Source: SAR86 cluster bacterium AG-447-A08
GTDB taxonomy: Bacteria; Pseudomonadota; Gammaproteobacteria; Magnimaribacterales; Magnimaribacteraceae
DNA: 55,173 nucleotides
NCBI GenBank assembly: GCA_003212335.1
Contig: QCQA01000006.1
Coordinates: 1 to 55,173 of the forward strand
Reading direction: 5' to 3'
Shown: piece after piece, positions 8,676-15,927 of the stretch
How the letters are laid out: each line of letters starts with the position of its first letter
How positions within the stretch are numbered: the first letter of the stretch is position 1
Notes under the pieces: model-generated
The model's database searches: none
Told to the model about the DNA's origin: nothing
What the model saw: only the letters and a program-made list of their open reading frames with translations
Made by a program: the position numbers and the translations under genes

Positions 8676-10285
8676 TTTTCTGTGGCAGGTCGGGATGATC
8701 TTATCATTTTTGATAAAAATATAATTGGAATCAACCCAACTAAAACAATAGCTATTGCCGGTGCAGCTGCTTGCAACATTCTTTCTTCAGAGGCATATAT
8801 ATAAGTTGATACGGCTAGAGTTTCGAAGTTGAATGGTCGGAGTATAAGAGTTGCAGGTAATTCTTTTACAACATCAGACATAACTAACAAGACAGAAGTG
8901 AGCAAAGCTGTTTTCATCAAGGGTGTATGGATGTTAAATAACATAACCCAACTGGTAGACCCTAAAATCCTTGAAGAATCATCTATGGAATTACTGATCC
9001 TCTCGTAACCTGACTCAATGGAAGAGTTTGCTAAAGCGTAAGTCTTGATTATGTAAGCTACCAAAAGCCCAAATATAGAACCGGTTAATACAATATCTAG
9101 ATTAGAAAATATTAAATTATCAAGTCCAACCATTAATTGGACCATTCCTACTGCCAGTATTAAGCCAGGTACTGCATATCCAATTGATAAAAGAGAACTT
9201 AATCTTTTGATAAGCTTAGTAGGCTTAAATCTTAAAGAGAAGTTGATAAGTAAAGCTAGTCCTGCACAAATTAATCCAGTTCCTATTGATAAGGTGAACG
9301 TATTAATTGAGTTTTTAAAAAACTTTTCATTAAAAAATGCAATATTCACTTCAAAAGCCCATAGGCTTAACTCTAAAATCGGTAATATAAAGCCTATAAA
9401 AATAGGTAGTAGGCAAATCGAAAAAGCGAAAAAAGCTCTAAAGCCGCTTAAGACTTCTTCTTTATTAGGCGAGAAAGTTGAATTGCTAGATGTATAAATT
9501 CCATTGCCTCTAGAGTTCTTCTCAAGTATATAAAAAACACCTACCGTGATTAGCAGCAAAGAAGCTAATTGCATAGCAGTTTGTAAATCATACAACCCGT
9601 ACCAAGTTCTAAATATGCCAGTTGTAAAAGTTTCTATAGCAAAGTGATCAACTGCTCCAAAATCCGATAAAGTCTCCATTATCACTAACATCATGCCTCC
9701 CACTGCTGCAGGTCTTATAATTGGTAGAGCCAACTTATAAAAAACTTGGATCTGATTTAATCCAAGCATTCTAGATGCTTCTATCATTGATTTAGATTGA
9801 TTAATAAATGCACTTCTAGAAACTAAGTAGACATAAGGATATAGAGTAAAACCAAAAACTGTGATGGCACCGTAAATATTCCTTACACTAGGAAAGATTA
9901 TTACATCTTGATCAAGACCTAAAATTTCCCTAATGAGATTATTTGCATCACCGTAAGGATCAAATAGACCGGTAAAGGTATAAGCCAAGATATAAGGAGG
10001 TATTGCCAAAGGTAAAATTAAAGCCCATTCAAAAGTATTTCTACCTGGAAAATTAAAATTGGTTACCGTCCAAGCAGTTATGGTTCCAAGAAAAAAAACT
10101 AAAACTCCTACACCAGCAACTAAAATCAATGAATTACTAATGTAGTTAAATAGAACAAATTCATAGAGGTGAGACCAGTTCTCTGAATAATCTCCAAACA
10201 GGCTCGATAAGACAATAAGCAGCGGGGCAGTAAAGACTATAAGAACTGCAAAAGGGAGCGAGCTCCAAAAAGACAATCTATTCAA
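8672..10285 (-). CDS. fbpB: Iron(III) ABC transporter permease, fused two-domain type
   Basis: A 537-residue inner-membrane protein with two tandem permease halves, each with about six membrane segments. EAA-type loops for docking the ATPase are seen in each half: EASRMLGLNQIQVFYKLALP (about 177-196) and SRILGSTSWVMLFNIHTP in the second half. This matches FbpB/SfuB-type ferric iron permeases. The start is a TTG at 10285; I see no better ATG, and the first transmembrane helix begins within a few residues. It lies 39 bases after the binding-protein gene and overlaps the ATPase gene. Confidence 0.88.
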   Translation of the reverse strand: MNRLSFWSSLPFAVLIVFTAPLLIVLSSLFGDYSENWSHLYEFVLFNYISNSLILVAGVGVLVFFLGTITAWTVTNFNFPGRNTFEWALILPLAIPPYILAYTFTGLFDPYGDANNLIREILGLDQDVIIFPSVRNIYGAITVFGFTLYPYVYLVSRSAFINQSKSMIEASRMLGLNQIQVFYKLALPIIRPAAVGGMMLVIMETLSDFGAVDHFAIETFTTGIFRTWYGLYDLQTAMQLASLLLITVGVFYILEKNSRGNGIYTSSNSTFSPNKEEVLSGFRAFFAFSICLLPIFIGFILPILELSLWAFEVNIAFFNEKFFKNSINTFTLSIGTGLICAGLALLINFSLRFKPTKLIKRLSSLLSIGYAVPGLILAVGMVQLMVGLDNLIFSNLDIVLTGSIFGLLVAYIIKTYALANSSIESGYERISNSIDDSSRILGSTSWVMLFNIHTPLMKTALLTSVLLVMSDVVKELPATLILRPFNFETLAVSTYIYASEERMLQAAAPAIAIVLVGLIPIIFLSKMIRSSRPATEK

Positions 10286-10324
10286 TTTAAAAAACTTAAA
10301 GAATCAGCTTAAACTAGAAGAAAA

Positions 10325-11344
10325 CTATTTCCAACCCGACCTGTCCATAAGCCTTACAGCAGCTGGGTTTAATTCACCAAAATTTTTAACTGAGATTTGA
10401 TCTTCTTTGAAATTGATACCAAAACCAGCTATTTCTTTACTTGGTACGACATCTTCATGGATTGGATATTCATAAGATTTATCTACCATATATTTCTGTA
10501 CTCTTTTTGAAAGCAAAAACTCAAGAAACAGATTGGCATTATTGGTATTTGGGGAGTTTTTAAGTATTCCAGCTCCACTGATATTAATATGAGCTCCTCT
10601 GTTACTTTGATTAGGAAAAATCATATTAACTTTTTTAGCAGCTTCAAGTTGCTCTTGACCTGCAGATCCAGACAACATAATTCCAATATAGTAGCTATTA
10701 GCCACGGCAAGGTCTGCCTCTCCATTTGCAACAGCTATAATTTGAGATCTGTCATTCCCTTGTGGCTTTCTGGCTAAATTATTAACTACACTCTTAGCCC
10801 ATTTTTCCGTATTGGCTTCTCCAAGATTATCAATAAGAGAAGCAACCAAGGACTGGTTGTACATATTATTAGAACTTCTGATAACAATTTTCTTATTCCA
10901 CTCAGGATTGGCAAGGTCCTCGTAGTTGATATCTTTTATTAAATCTTTAGAAACATTTCTTGGATTATAAAAAATCACTCTTGCCCTTTTCGCTATGGCG
11001 GTCCATTCATCATTGGGACCCCTTAGATTCTCTGGAACGACAGTAAGAACCTTTTTTGATTTTATACTTTGAAATAGCCCTTCTTTTTGAACTTTCCAAA
11101 GATTGCCAGCATCAACTGTAAAAAATATATCTGCTGGAGAATTCTTGCCTTCAGACTTCAATCTTTGAAGTAGGGCGCTACCTTTACCTGAAATAATATT
11201 TACAGCAATGCCAGTTTCTCTAGTGAATTCTGCATACAAGGCATCATCAGAATCATAATGTCTGGAAGTATAAACATTTACTTCACTTGTCAGAATTGAA
11301 TTGCCAAAAAATGAAAGTAGCAAAAGAATATATATTTTTTTCAT
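10325..11344 (-). CDS. fbpA: Iron(III) ABC transporter periplasmic binding protein
   Basis: A 339-residue periplasmic binding protein with a signal peptide (about 1-19). The mature start VNVYTSRHYDSDDALYAEF and the later ANSYYIGIML (Tyr218-Tyr219) match FbpA/FutA-type ferric-binding proteins, in which clustered tyrosines and often the early His-Tyr bind Fe(III). It delivers iron to the permease/ATPase pair downstream. The gene heads the operon fbpA-fbpB-fbpC. The promoter overlaps a perfect Fur box, and its -10 lies only 6 bases before the ATG, so the mRNA is predicted to be leaderless and iron-repressed. Confidence 0.92.
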   Translation of the reverse strand: MKKIYILLLLSFFGNSILTSEVNVYTSRHYDSDDALYAEFTRETGIAVNIISGKGSALLQRLKSEGKNSPADIFFTVDAGNLWKVQKEGLFQSIKSKKVLTVVPENLRGPNDEWTAIAKRARVIFYNPRNVSKDLIKDINYEDLANPEWNKKIVIRSSNNMYNQSLVASLIDNLGEANTEKWAKSVVNNLARKPQGNDRSQIIAVANGEADLAVANSYYIGIMLSGSAGQEQLEAAKKVNMIFPNQSNRGAHINISGAGILKNSPNTNNANLFLEFLLSKRVQKYMVDKSYEYPIHEDVVPSKEIAGFGINFKEDQISVKNFGELNPAAVRLMDRSGWK

Positions 11345-11350
11345 TTCAGT

Positions 11351-11379
11351 ATTATCACCTTATTGAGAATCATTCTCAA
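11351..11379 (-). promoter_or_regulatory. Promoter of the fbpABC iron operon (leaderless)
   Basis: On the minus strand, a -35 TTGAGA (11379-11374), a 17-base spacer and a -10 GATAAT (11356-11351) are followed by 6 bases and the fbpA ATG. The predicted transcript start coincides with the start codon. The -35 box and most of the spacer lie within the Fur palindrome, so bound Fur would block RNA polymerase. Confidence 0.72.
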
Positions 11380-11382
11380 TAA
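11360..11382. promoter_or_regulatory. Fur box
   Basis: A perfect 11-1-11 palindrome centred on 11371. Its core TTGAGAATCATTCTCAA closely matches the classical Fur site (7-1-7 type TGAGAATCATTCTCA). It overlaps the fbpA promoter and lies 15 bases from its start codon. Iron-bound Fur is expected to repress the operon here. The divergent P450 gene starts 103 bases away on the other side, and its predicted -10 is about 60 bases off, so control of it is less certain. Confidence 0.9.
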
Positions 11383-11440
11383 CTTTATTTTTGACTTTTG
11401 AATATTTGTAAAAGAATTAATTTTATAAGAATTAAATAGG

Positions 11441-11449
11441 TGTTATACT
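11441..11449 (+). promoter_or_regulatory. Extended -10 promoter of the P450 gene
   Basis: TGTTATACT (11441-11449) is an extended -10 element (TGn plus TATACT, 5 of 6). No clear -35 is seen at 17 bases, as expected for the extended class. The predicted start near 11456 leaves a leader of about 29 bases without a Shine-Dalgarno sequence. Confidence 0.45.
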
Positions 11450-11484
11450 CATGTAATACACCTTCAAAAATAATTTAATAATCA

Positions 11485-12810
11485 ATGTCAGACGAAAATA
11501 CAAAACAACAAACTTTTGAGTATGTCTCAAATGCAGAGATGAAAGCAAAGTGGGGCTTGAAAGATAACGTGAGCCCACAAGAATTACCCTTAGATCAAAT
11601 TAACCCAGGAAATAATGACTGGTTTGCAAGAAATCAAGAATTAGAAGTCTTTGACAGATTGAGGGAAGAAGATCCAGTGCATTACACTCCTGATAGTCAA
11701 TTTGGATCCTATTGGTCGATTACATCTTATGAAGATGTAAAAGCAGTTGATATGGATCATGAAAGATTTTCTTCAGATATTATGAATGGAGGAATTCGTT
11801 TAGGGGGACAACCTTTATCAGAACCGCCTGATGAATTATTTCATTTACCTATGTTCATTATGCAAGATCAACCCAAGCACACGGGACAGAGGAAAGAAGT
11901 TGCTCCAATGTTCACTGGCGCACACTTGTCTACATTTGAAGAGCTTATAAGGAGCAGAACCAGCAAAATCCTTGATGATTTACCAGATGGAGAGAGCTTT
12001 AATTGGGTTTCAGAAGTATCTATTGAATTAACTAGTAGAATGTTGGCAACTTTATTCGATGTTCCACAAGAAGATAGACTGAAGTTAATCCACTGGTCAG
12101 ATACTGTAGAAAGAATCTCAGATCCAAACTTTTTTGAAACCCCTGAAGAGGGATTTCAAGAAATATGGAAATGCTTTGAATACTTTAATTCAGTCTGGGA
12201 GGATCGTAAGGCTAATGATCAAGGAGGAGGGGATCTAATCTCAATGCTTGCAAGAGGAGAGGCTACTAAGAATATGTCTCCTAATGAATTCCTTGGTAAT
12301 GTCTTATTGCTGATTGTTGCAGGAAACGACACAACAAGGAACTCTATGAGTGGCGGAATAAGCGCTTTTAATAAATATCCAGAACAGCTAGCAAAAGTTC
12401 AATCAGATCAATCTTTAATCCCAAGCATGGTATCGGAAATTATAAGATGGCAGTCCCCAGTTGCTCATATGTGCCGTACTGCGATGGAGGATGTTGAGCT
12501 TGGAGGTAAATTAATTAAAAAGTGGGATAAGGTGGCGATATGGTATGTTTCTGGTAATAGAGATACCAATAAATTTCCAGACCCCAATCAATTAGTTATC
12601 GATAGGAACGATGTAAGGCAACACTTATCTTTCGGTTTTGGAATTCACAGATGTCTCGGTAATCGACTTGCGGAGTTGCAATTAAAAATACTTTGGGAAG
12701 AAATTTTAAAGAGGTTTTCCCATATAGAAATAACCGGAGAGACACAATACCTTCCTTCAAGCTTTATAAGAGGAATAACGGAACTTCCCGTAATAGTTCA
12801 TAGACATTAA
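11485..12810 (+). CDS. Cytochrome P450, CYP153-like hydroxylase
   Basis: A 441-residue soluble P450. The heme-binding loop FGFGIHRCLG places the thiolate ligand at Cys390. The I-helix motif is AGNDTT (279-284), and the K-helix ExxR is EIIR (318-321). The stretches GNDTTRNSMSGG, MVSEIIRWQSP and NRLAELQLKILWEEILKRF are very close to what I remember of CYP153 enzymes. Those hydroxylate the terminal carbon of alkanes, fatty acids or related chains using a ferredoxin and ferredoxin reductase. Neither redox partner is encoded nearby, so they must lie elsewhere. The gene stands alone, diverging from the iron operon; heme demand gives a loose link to iron supply. Subfamily assignment is from memory of motifs. 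Confidence 0.88.
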   Translation: MSDENTKQQTFEYVSNAEMKAKWGLKDNVSPQELPLDQINPGNNDWFARNQELEVFDRLREEDPVHYTPDSQFGSYWSITSYEDVKAVDMDHERFSSDIMNGGIRLGGQPLSEPPDELFHLPMFIMQDQPKHTGQRKEVAPMFTGAHLSTFEELIRSRTSKILDDLPDGESFNWVSEVSIELTSRMLATLFDVPQEDRLKLIHWSDTVERISDPNFFETPEEGFQEIWKCFEYFNSVWEDRKANDQGGGDLISMLARGEATKNMSPNEFLGNVLLLIVAGNDTTRNSMSGGISAFNKYPEQLAKVQSDQSLIPSMVSEIIRWQSPVAHMCRTAMEDVELGGKLIKKWDKVAIWYVSGNRDTNKFPDPNQLVIDRNDVRQHLSFGFGIHRCLGNRLAELQLKILWEEILKRFSHIEITGETQYLPSSFIRGITELPVIVHRH

Positions 12811-12914
12811 AAGAATTTTTTTTAAGAAAATAAAATTTTAGAGATATGGTATTGATCATAGCTTAAAAAGCACTATTCTTATTCATACAAACCTTTAAAC
12901 AATTTATCTAGTAA

Positions 12915-13589
12915 ATGTTCCTTCTCCTAATCTTTTTATTGGTTTTTGTCTTACCAAAGTTATGGCTTTCTTATTCAATGAAGAAAAATGATAAGGAACT
13001 TATCAATATGCCATTTAATTCTGAAGAGTTTGGTAAATTGTTGTTAGAAGAAAATAATCTAAAAGAAGTGATAATTGAGGAGACTCCGTCAGTTGATCAT
13101 TACGATCTTAATGATAAGGCTGTTAGGGTACAAGAAGGGAGATTGCAGAAAAAGAGCCTTACCTCTTTAACAATAATATGTCATGAAATTGGACATGCCA
13201 TACAACATAAAGAAGATTATCCTCCTTTAGTTAGAAGAACTAGAATAGTTGAAAAAACTCAATGGATTACCAGAATAGGCGGAGTGGTGCTTTATAGTGG
13301 TTTGCCTTTAATTTTAGCAACCGGATCATTTGGATTGATAAAAATCTGCCTTTTTTTAGTTATAACCTCAGTACTCCTAGGAGTATTCATCCATTTGATT
13401 ACCTTAGATGTTGAGATTGATGCAAGTTTTAATAAGGCAATGCCAATCTTAGAGAAGAAGATTCCTGCTGAGTACCATGCTCAATGCAGAGATGTTCTAA
13501 GAGCAGCAGCTTTTACTTATGTGGTTGGTGCGCTAACCAGCTTCTTATCCTTAAGATATCTATGGCTTTTATTGTCGCGAGTAAGGTAA
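12915..13589 (+). CDS. Membrane zinc peptidase, YugP type
   Basis: A 224-residue membrane protein of the zinc-dependent peptidase family that includes Bacillus YugP (PF04298). The zinc motif ICHEIGHAIQH gives His90, Glu91 and His94. A hydrophobic segment is present at 1-20, with two or three more at about 128-160 and near the C-terminus. A glutamate in the later VEIDASF segment is the likely third ligand. Length is normal for the family. Targets are unknown, though a role in membrane-protein quality control is often guessed. The preceding 104-base gap is AT-rich with no clear terminator. It ends 1 base before the converging small gene at 13591. Confidence 0.85.
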   Translation: MFLLLIFLLVFVLPKLWLSYSMKKNDKELINMPFNSEEFGKLLLEENNLKEVIIEETPSVDHYDLNDKAVRVQEGRLQKKSLTSLTIICHEIGHAIQHKEDYPPLVRRTRIVEKTQWITRIGGVVLYSGLPLILATGSFGLIKICLFLVITSVLLGVFIHLITLDVEIDASFNKAMPILEKKIPAEYHAQCRDVLRAAAFTYVVGALTSFLSLRYLWLLLSRVR

Positions 13590-13590
13590 A

Positions 13591-13842
13591 TTAATTTTCT
13601 GTGCTCTCAGAAATTTCTTCAAAGGCGCATTCCATTTTTGCTTCTACACTACCTACTACCGCCAAATTTACTTTAGCCCTGCCTTGCATAGTTCCAGTTA
13701 CCTTGCATTCTTCGAGGCTTTCTTGAATTATCAACCTGACTATTTGAGTCAATTCATCTACCGTTAAGCTTTCAAGTGTTCTTGTGTCTGCAACTGAATT
13801 GAGAGTAAAGATTAAAGCTAAAGTGCAAATTATATTTTTCAT
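13591..13842 (-). CDS. Small exported protein, unknown function
   Basis: An 83-residue protein with a clear signal peptide (about residues 1-18, cleavage after SVA). The mature part is acidic and helical (LTVDELTQIVRLIIQESLEE) and has two cysteines, in EECKVTG and AKMECAFEE, which could form a disulfide in the periplasm. I do not recognise the family. It follows the photolyase-related gene by 9 bases on the same strand and may be co-transcribed. Its own upstream region has AAGGATAACC just before the ATG, a usable ribosome-binding site. Confidence 0.6.
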   Translation of the reverse strand: MKNIICTLALIFTLNSVADTRTLESLTVDELTQIVRLIIQESLEECKVTGTMQGRAKVNLAVVGSVEAKMECAFEEISESTEN

Positions 13843-13851
13843 TGGTTATCC

Positions 13852-15330
13852 TTATATTGTATTTTCTTCAATAAACTCATTCGCCTTAGAGAAAATCATT
13901 TCTTTCCTCTCTTTCTTCATTCTATCTAAACTTCTTGTAAGAAAACTCATCCTGGCATTTTTTTCATAAAATGTTCTGTGCTTATCTGTAAATCTCCAAT
14001 AGAGACCATCAACAATGTCGCACCAGTCTCCTCTGGGATAATTTGACATTTTTAGAATGTAATTTGAGCCACAAGTATAAGGTTTAGTTGACATGAGCCC
14101 CCCGTCCGAAAAAGTAGCCATTCCATAAACATTTGGAGTCATTACCCAATCAGAAGAATCTATATACATTTCCATAAACCATTTATATATTTCATCTGGA
14201 TTCACCTCGCACATATTCATGAGATTGCTAATGATCATAAGCCTAGGAATATGATGGTGATAACCATCTTTGATAGTGCTCTTAATGCAGTCATCTAAGG
14301 GTATTATTCCTGTGGTGCCGTCATACCAACTATCGGATAACTTATTTTTATGTTTCCAAAAATTTGCCGATTGCTGAGTCTCGCCTTTCATTTGATAAAT
14401 GCCTCTAATAAATTCCCTCCACCCTATTATTTGACGAATAAAACCTTCTATTGAATTTAGCGGAGCATCTTGCTTCTTAAAATATTTTAAGCATTCACTA
14501 ATAACTTCTTGAGGAGTTAATAGCCCTAAGTTTAAAGCGGGACTTAGGGTGCTGTGGAATAAGAAATTTTCTTTATTAACCATAGCATCTTCGTAAATAC
14601 CAAAATTATTAAGTCTTTCCTTCATAAAGGTTTTTAGACACTTTTTGGCTTCTTGTCTTGTAACAGGGAACCAAATATTTCTTGTATCGCCTGGGTGGTC
14701 ACTGAACATTTCTTGTATCAATTCTTTGACGTCTTCATCATATTTAGACAGTTTATTTTTTGGTACCTGAGGTATTTGCACACCTTTAGGAATTTTTTTC
14801 CTATTTTCCTCATCAAACGACCATTTCCCCCCTAAAGGATTCATCTCATTATCTACTAGTAAATTTAATTTCTTTCTTCCGAATTTATAGAAAGGTGCCA
14901 TCCTAAATAATTTCTTTCCTTCATGAAATTTAGCAAACTCTTCACGAGAAAATATAAACATAGGGCTTTGGTGTTTAATCAGCTTTATTTGTTTCGATTC
15001 GAGTTTTTGAAATTCTTCCTCAAAGGGCTTATCTTCTATTTCGAAAAAATTGACTGTATCTGTTTTATTTTTTACAAAGTCATTCAGGGTGTCTATATAT
15101 GGAATATTATCCTGTCCATTTAAGTTCTTATAATGAACATGGATTCCTGCAGCGTCTAATTCATCTTTGTATTCCCTCATAGCAGTCAGGAACATATATA
15201 ACTTTAGCTTATGATGCTTTTGGTAAGTGCATAGACCAAAATCCTCGGCCATGTATACATCAGTGCAGCCCAATTTTTTTAAATAAGAAGGATTAAAAAG
15301 TTGATTTCCAAATATTACAAAAAGATTCAT
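13852..15330 (-). CDS. Photolyase-related flavoprotein (PhrB/CryB-like), altered Fe-S site
   Basis: A 492-residue member of the deoxyribodipyrimidine photolyase-related family (PF04244 plus FAD-binding domain), which includes the (6-4) photolyase PhrB and CryB. The N-terminal Rossmann part (1-130, GNQLF, MAEDFGLCTYQKHHKLKLYMFL) would hold the ribolumazine antenna. The C-terminal part (about 240-470) holds FAD, with conserved GFIRQIIGWREFIRG, GYHHHIPRLMI and MTPNVYGMATFSDGG. PhrB proteins bind a [4Fe-4S] cluster with four cysteines. Here Cys348 matches the first, but the CxxC pair is replaced by YPRGD (431-435), and a stretch before the fourth ligand is missing, with Cys437 nearby. It is probably light-driven DNA repair or light sensing without the cluster. 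Transcribed upstream of the small exported protein. Confidence 0.85.
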   Translation of the reverse strand: MNLFVIFGNQLFNPSYLKKLGCTDVYMAEDFGLCTYQKHHKLKLYMFLTAMREYKDELDAAGIHVHYKNLNGQDNIPYIDTLNDFVKNKTDTVNFFEIEDKPFEEEFQKLESKQIKLIKHQSPMFIFSREEFAKFHEGKKLFRMAPFYKFGRKKLNLLVDNEMNPLGGKWSFDEENRKKIPKGVQIPQVPKNKLSKYDEDVKELIQEMFSDHPGDTRNIWFPVTRQEAKKCLKTFMKERLNNFGIYEDAMVNKENFLFHSTLSPALNLGLLTPQEVISECLKYFKKQDAPLNSIEGFIRQIIGWREFIRGIYQMKGETQQSANFWKHKNKLSDSWYDGTTGIIPLDDCIKSTIKDGYHHHIPRLMIISNLMNMCEVNPDEIYKWFMEMYIDSSDWVMTPNVYGMATFSDGGLMSTKPYTCGSNYILKMSNYPRGDWCDIVDGLYWRFTDKHRTFYEKNARMSFLTRSLDRMKKERKEMIFSKANEFIEENTI

Positions 15331-15347
15331 TATTTATTAGGATAAGA

Positions 15348-15370
15348 AAAAGCCCCTTTGAGGGGCTTTT
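15348..15370 (-). terminator. Intrinsic terminator after the 15373 gene
   Basis: A perfect 10-base stem (15348-15357 with 15361-15370; AAAAGCCCCT / AGGGGCTTTT) with a 3-base loop lies between the stop of the Gly-rich protein gene and the photolyase-related start. On the minus strand it is followed by a T-rich run. The A-rich flank makes it potentially bidirectional, but only the minus strand has a gene ending here. Confidence 0.85.
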
Positions 15371-15372
15371 CT

Positions 15373-15702
15373 TTAATTTATATTATATTTTAAATTTATT
15401 TGAAATTTGTTTTGAGAAGCAAAATCATCCGAAAAACCAGAGAACTTTGAACTATCTTGTAAAAAGTCTATTTCAAATTTTTTTCTGTCGTCATCATTTC
15501 GAAATTCCGATTCAGAATCATCTGAATTTCTATTGATAACAAAGTAAGCAACTAAACCAACACCTAGTAAGACAGCTGCAGTTGATCCTCCGCTTCCATA
15601 GCCACCGCTGTCACCACTTCCGGTTGATCCTTCACCTTCATGATAACTAGCGTGAGCTAAACTAGAAGCCACAGAGAAGAGAATGATAAATAAATATCTC
15701 AT
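15373..15702 (-). CDS. Small exported Gly/Ser-rich protein with one membrane segment
   Basis: A 109-residue protein of unknown function. It has a signal peptide (about 1-18, ending SLAHA), a low-complexity Gly/Ser stretch (EGSTGSGDSGGYGSGGS, about 23-39) and a hydrophobic helix (AAVLLGVGLVAYFVI, about 41-55), followed by an acidic charged tail. After cleavage it would be a single-pass inner-membrane protein with the tail in the cytoplasm or periplasm, depending on orientation. A good Shine-Dalgarno (AAGGA) precedes the ATG, and a strong terminator follows. It looks like a monocistronic unit. No family recognised. Confidence 0.6.
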   Translation of the reverse strand: MRYLFIILFSVASSLAHASYHEGEGSTGSGDSGGYGSGGSTAAVLLGVGLVAYFVINRNSDDSESEFRNDDDRKKFEIDFLQDSSKFSGFSDDFASQNKFQINLKYNIN

Positions 15703-15836
15703 ATTTTTTTCCTTATTTTTGTCTGGGCGTCTAAGAAATTAGCCAGAAACAATGGTGCCCCATTGATTTGTAGTCCTTAGCAAAACAGAAGAGTTAATTT
15801 GAGTGTTCCTTCGAACAAGCGCATTATAATCATAAA
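15703..15836. other. Intergenic region between two divergent genes
   Basis: No gene is supported here. It has a short GC-containing inverted repeat CAATGG/CCATTG with a 4-base loop (15750-15765) and a TATAAT (15825-15830) on the plus strand, 5 bases before a 34-codon open frame (15836-15940) that overlaps the Rieske start. Neither is proven functional. Confidence 0.3.
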
Positions 15837-15874
15837 TGTACCTTTTACAAGCGGCTGTACCTTTTATTAGCAGC
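15837..15874 (+). repeat. Two 19-base tandem repeats upstream of the Rieske gene
   Basis: Two adjacent 19-base units (15837-15855 and 15856-15874) match at 16 of 19 positions. The first 11 bases (TGTACCTTTTA) are identical, and both units end in a GC-rich (C/T)(A/T)AGC(G/A)GC block. They sit between a TATAAT at 15825-15830 and the extended -10 at 15913, so they could be paired sites for a regulator of the Rieske/exporter operon. Confidence 0.55.
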
Positions 15875-15912
15875 AAATCTATACATACTTTGCATAATTT
15901 TTTAATTTACAA

Positions 15913-15921
15913 TGATAGAAT
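15913..15921 (+). promoter_or_regulatory. Extended -10 promoter of the Rieske/exporter operon (leaderless)
   Basis: TGATAGAAT (15913-15921) is an extended -10 element (TGn plus TAGAAT, 5 of 6). The ATG at 15928 follows after 6 bases, so the transcript is predicted to begin at or next to the start codon. No Shine-Dalgarno sequence is present. Confidence 0.5.
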
Positions 15922-15927
15922 TAATAA

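Noticed and set aside
15750-15765. CAATGG/CCATTG hairpin as a terminator or operator
   Set aside because: A 6-base stem without a T-run and with no gene ending there; too short to call.
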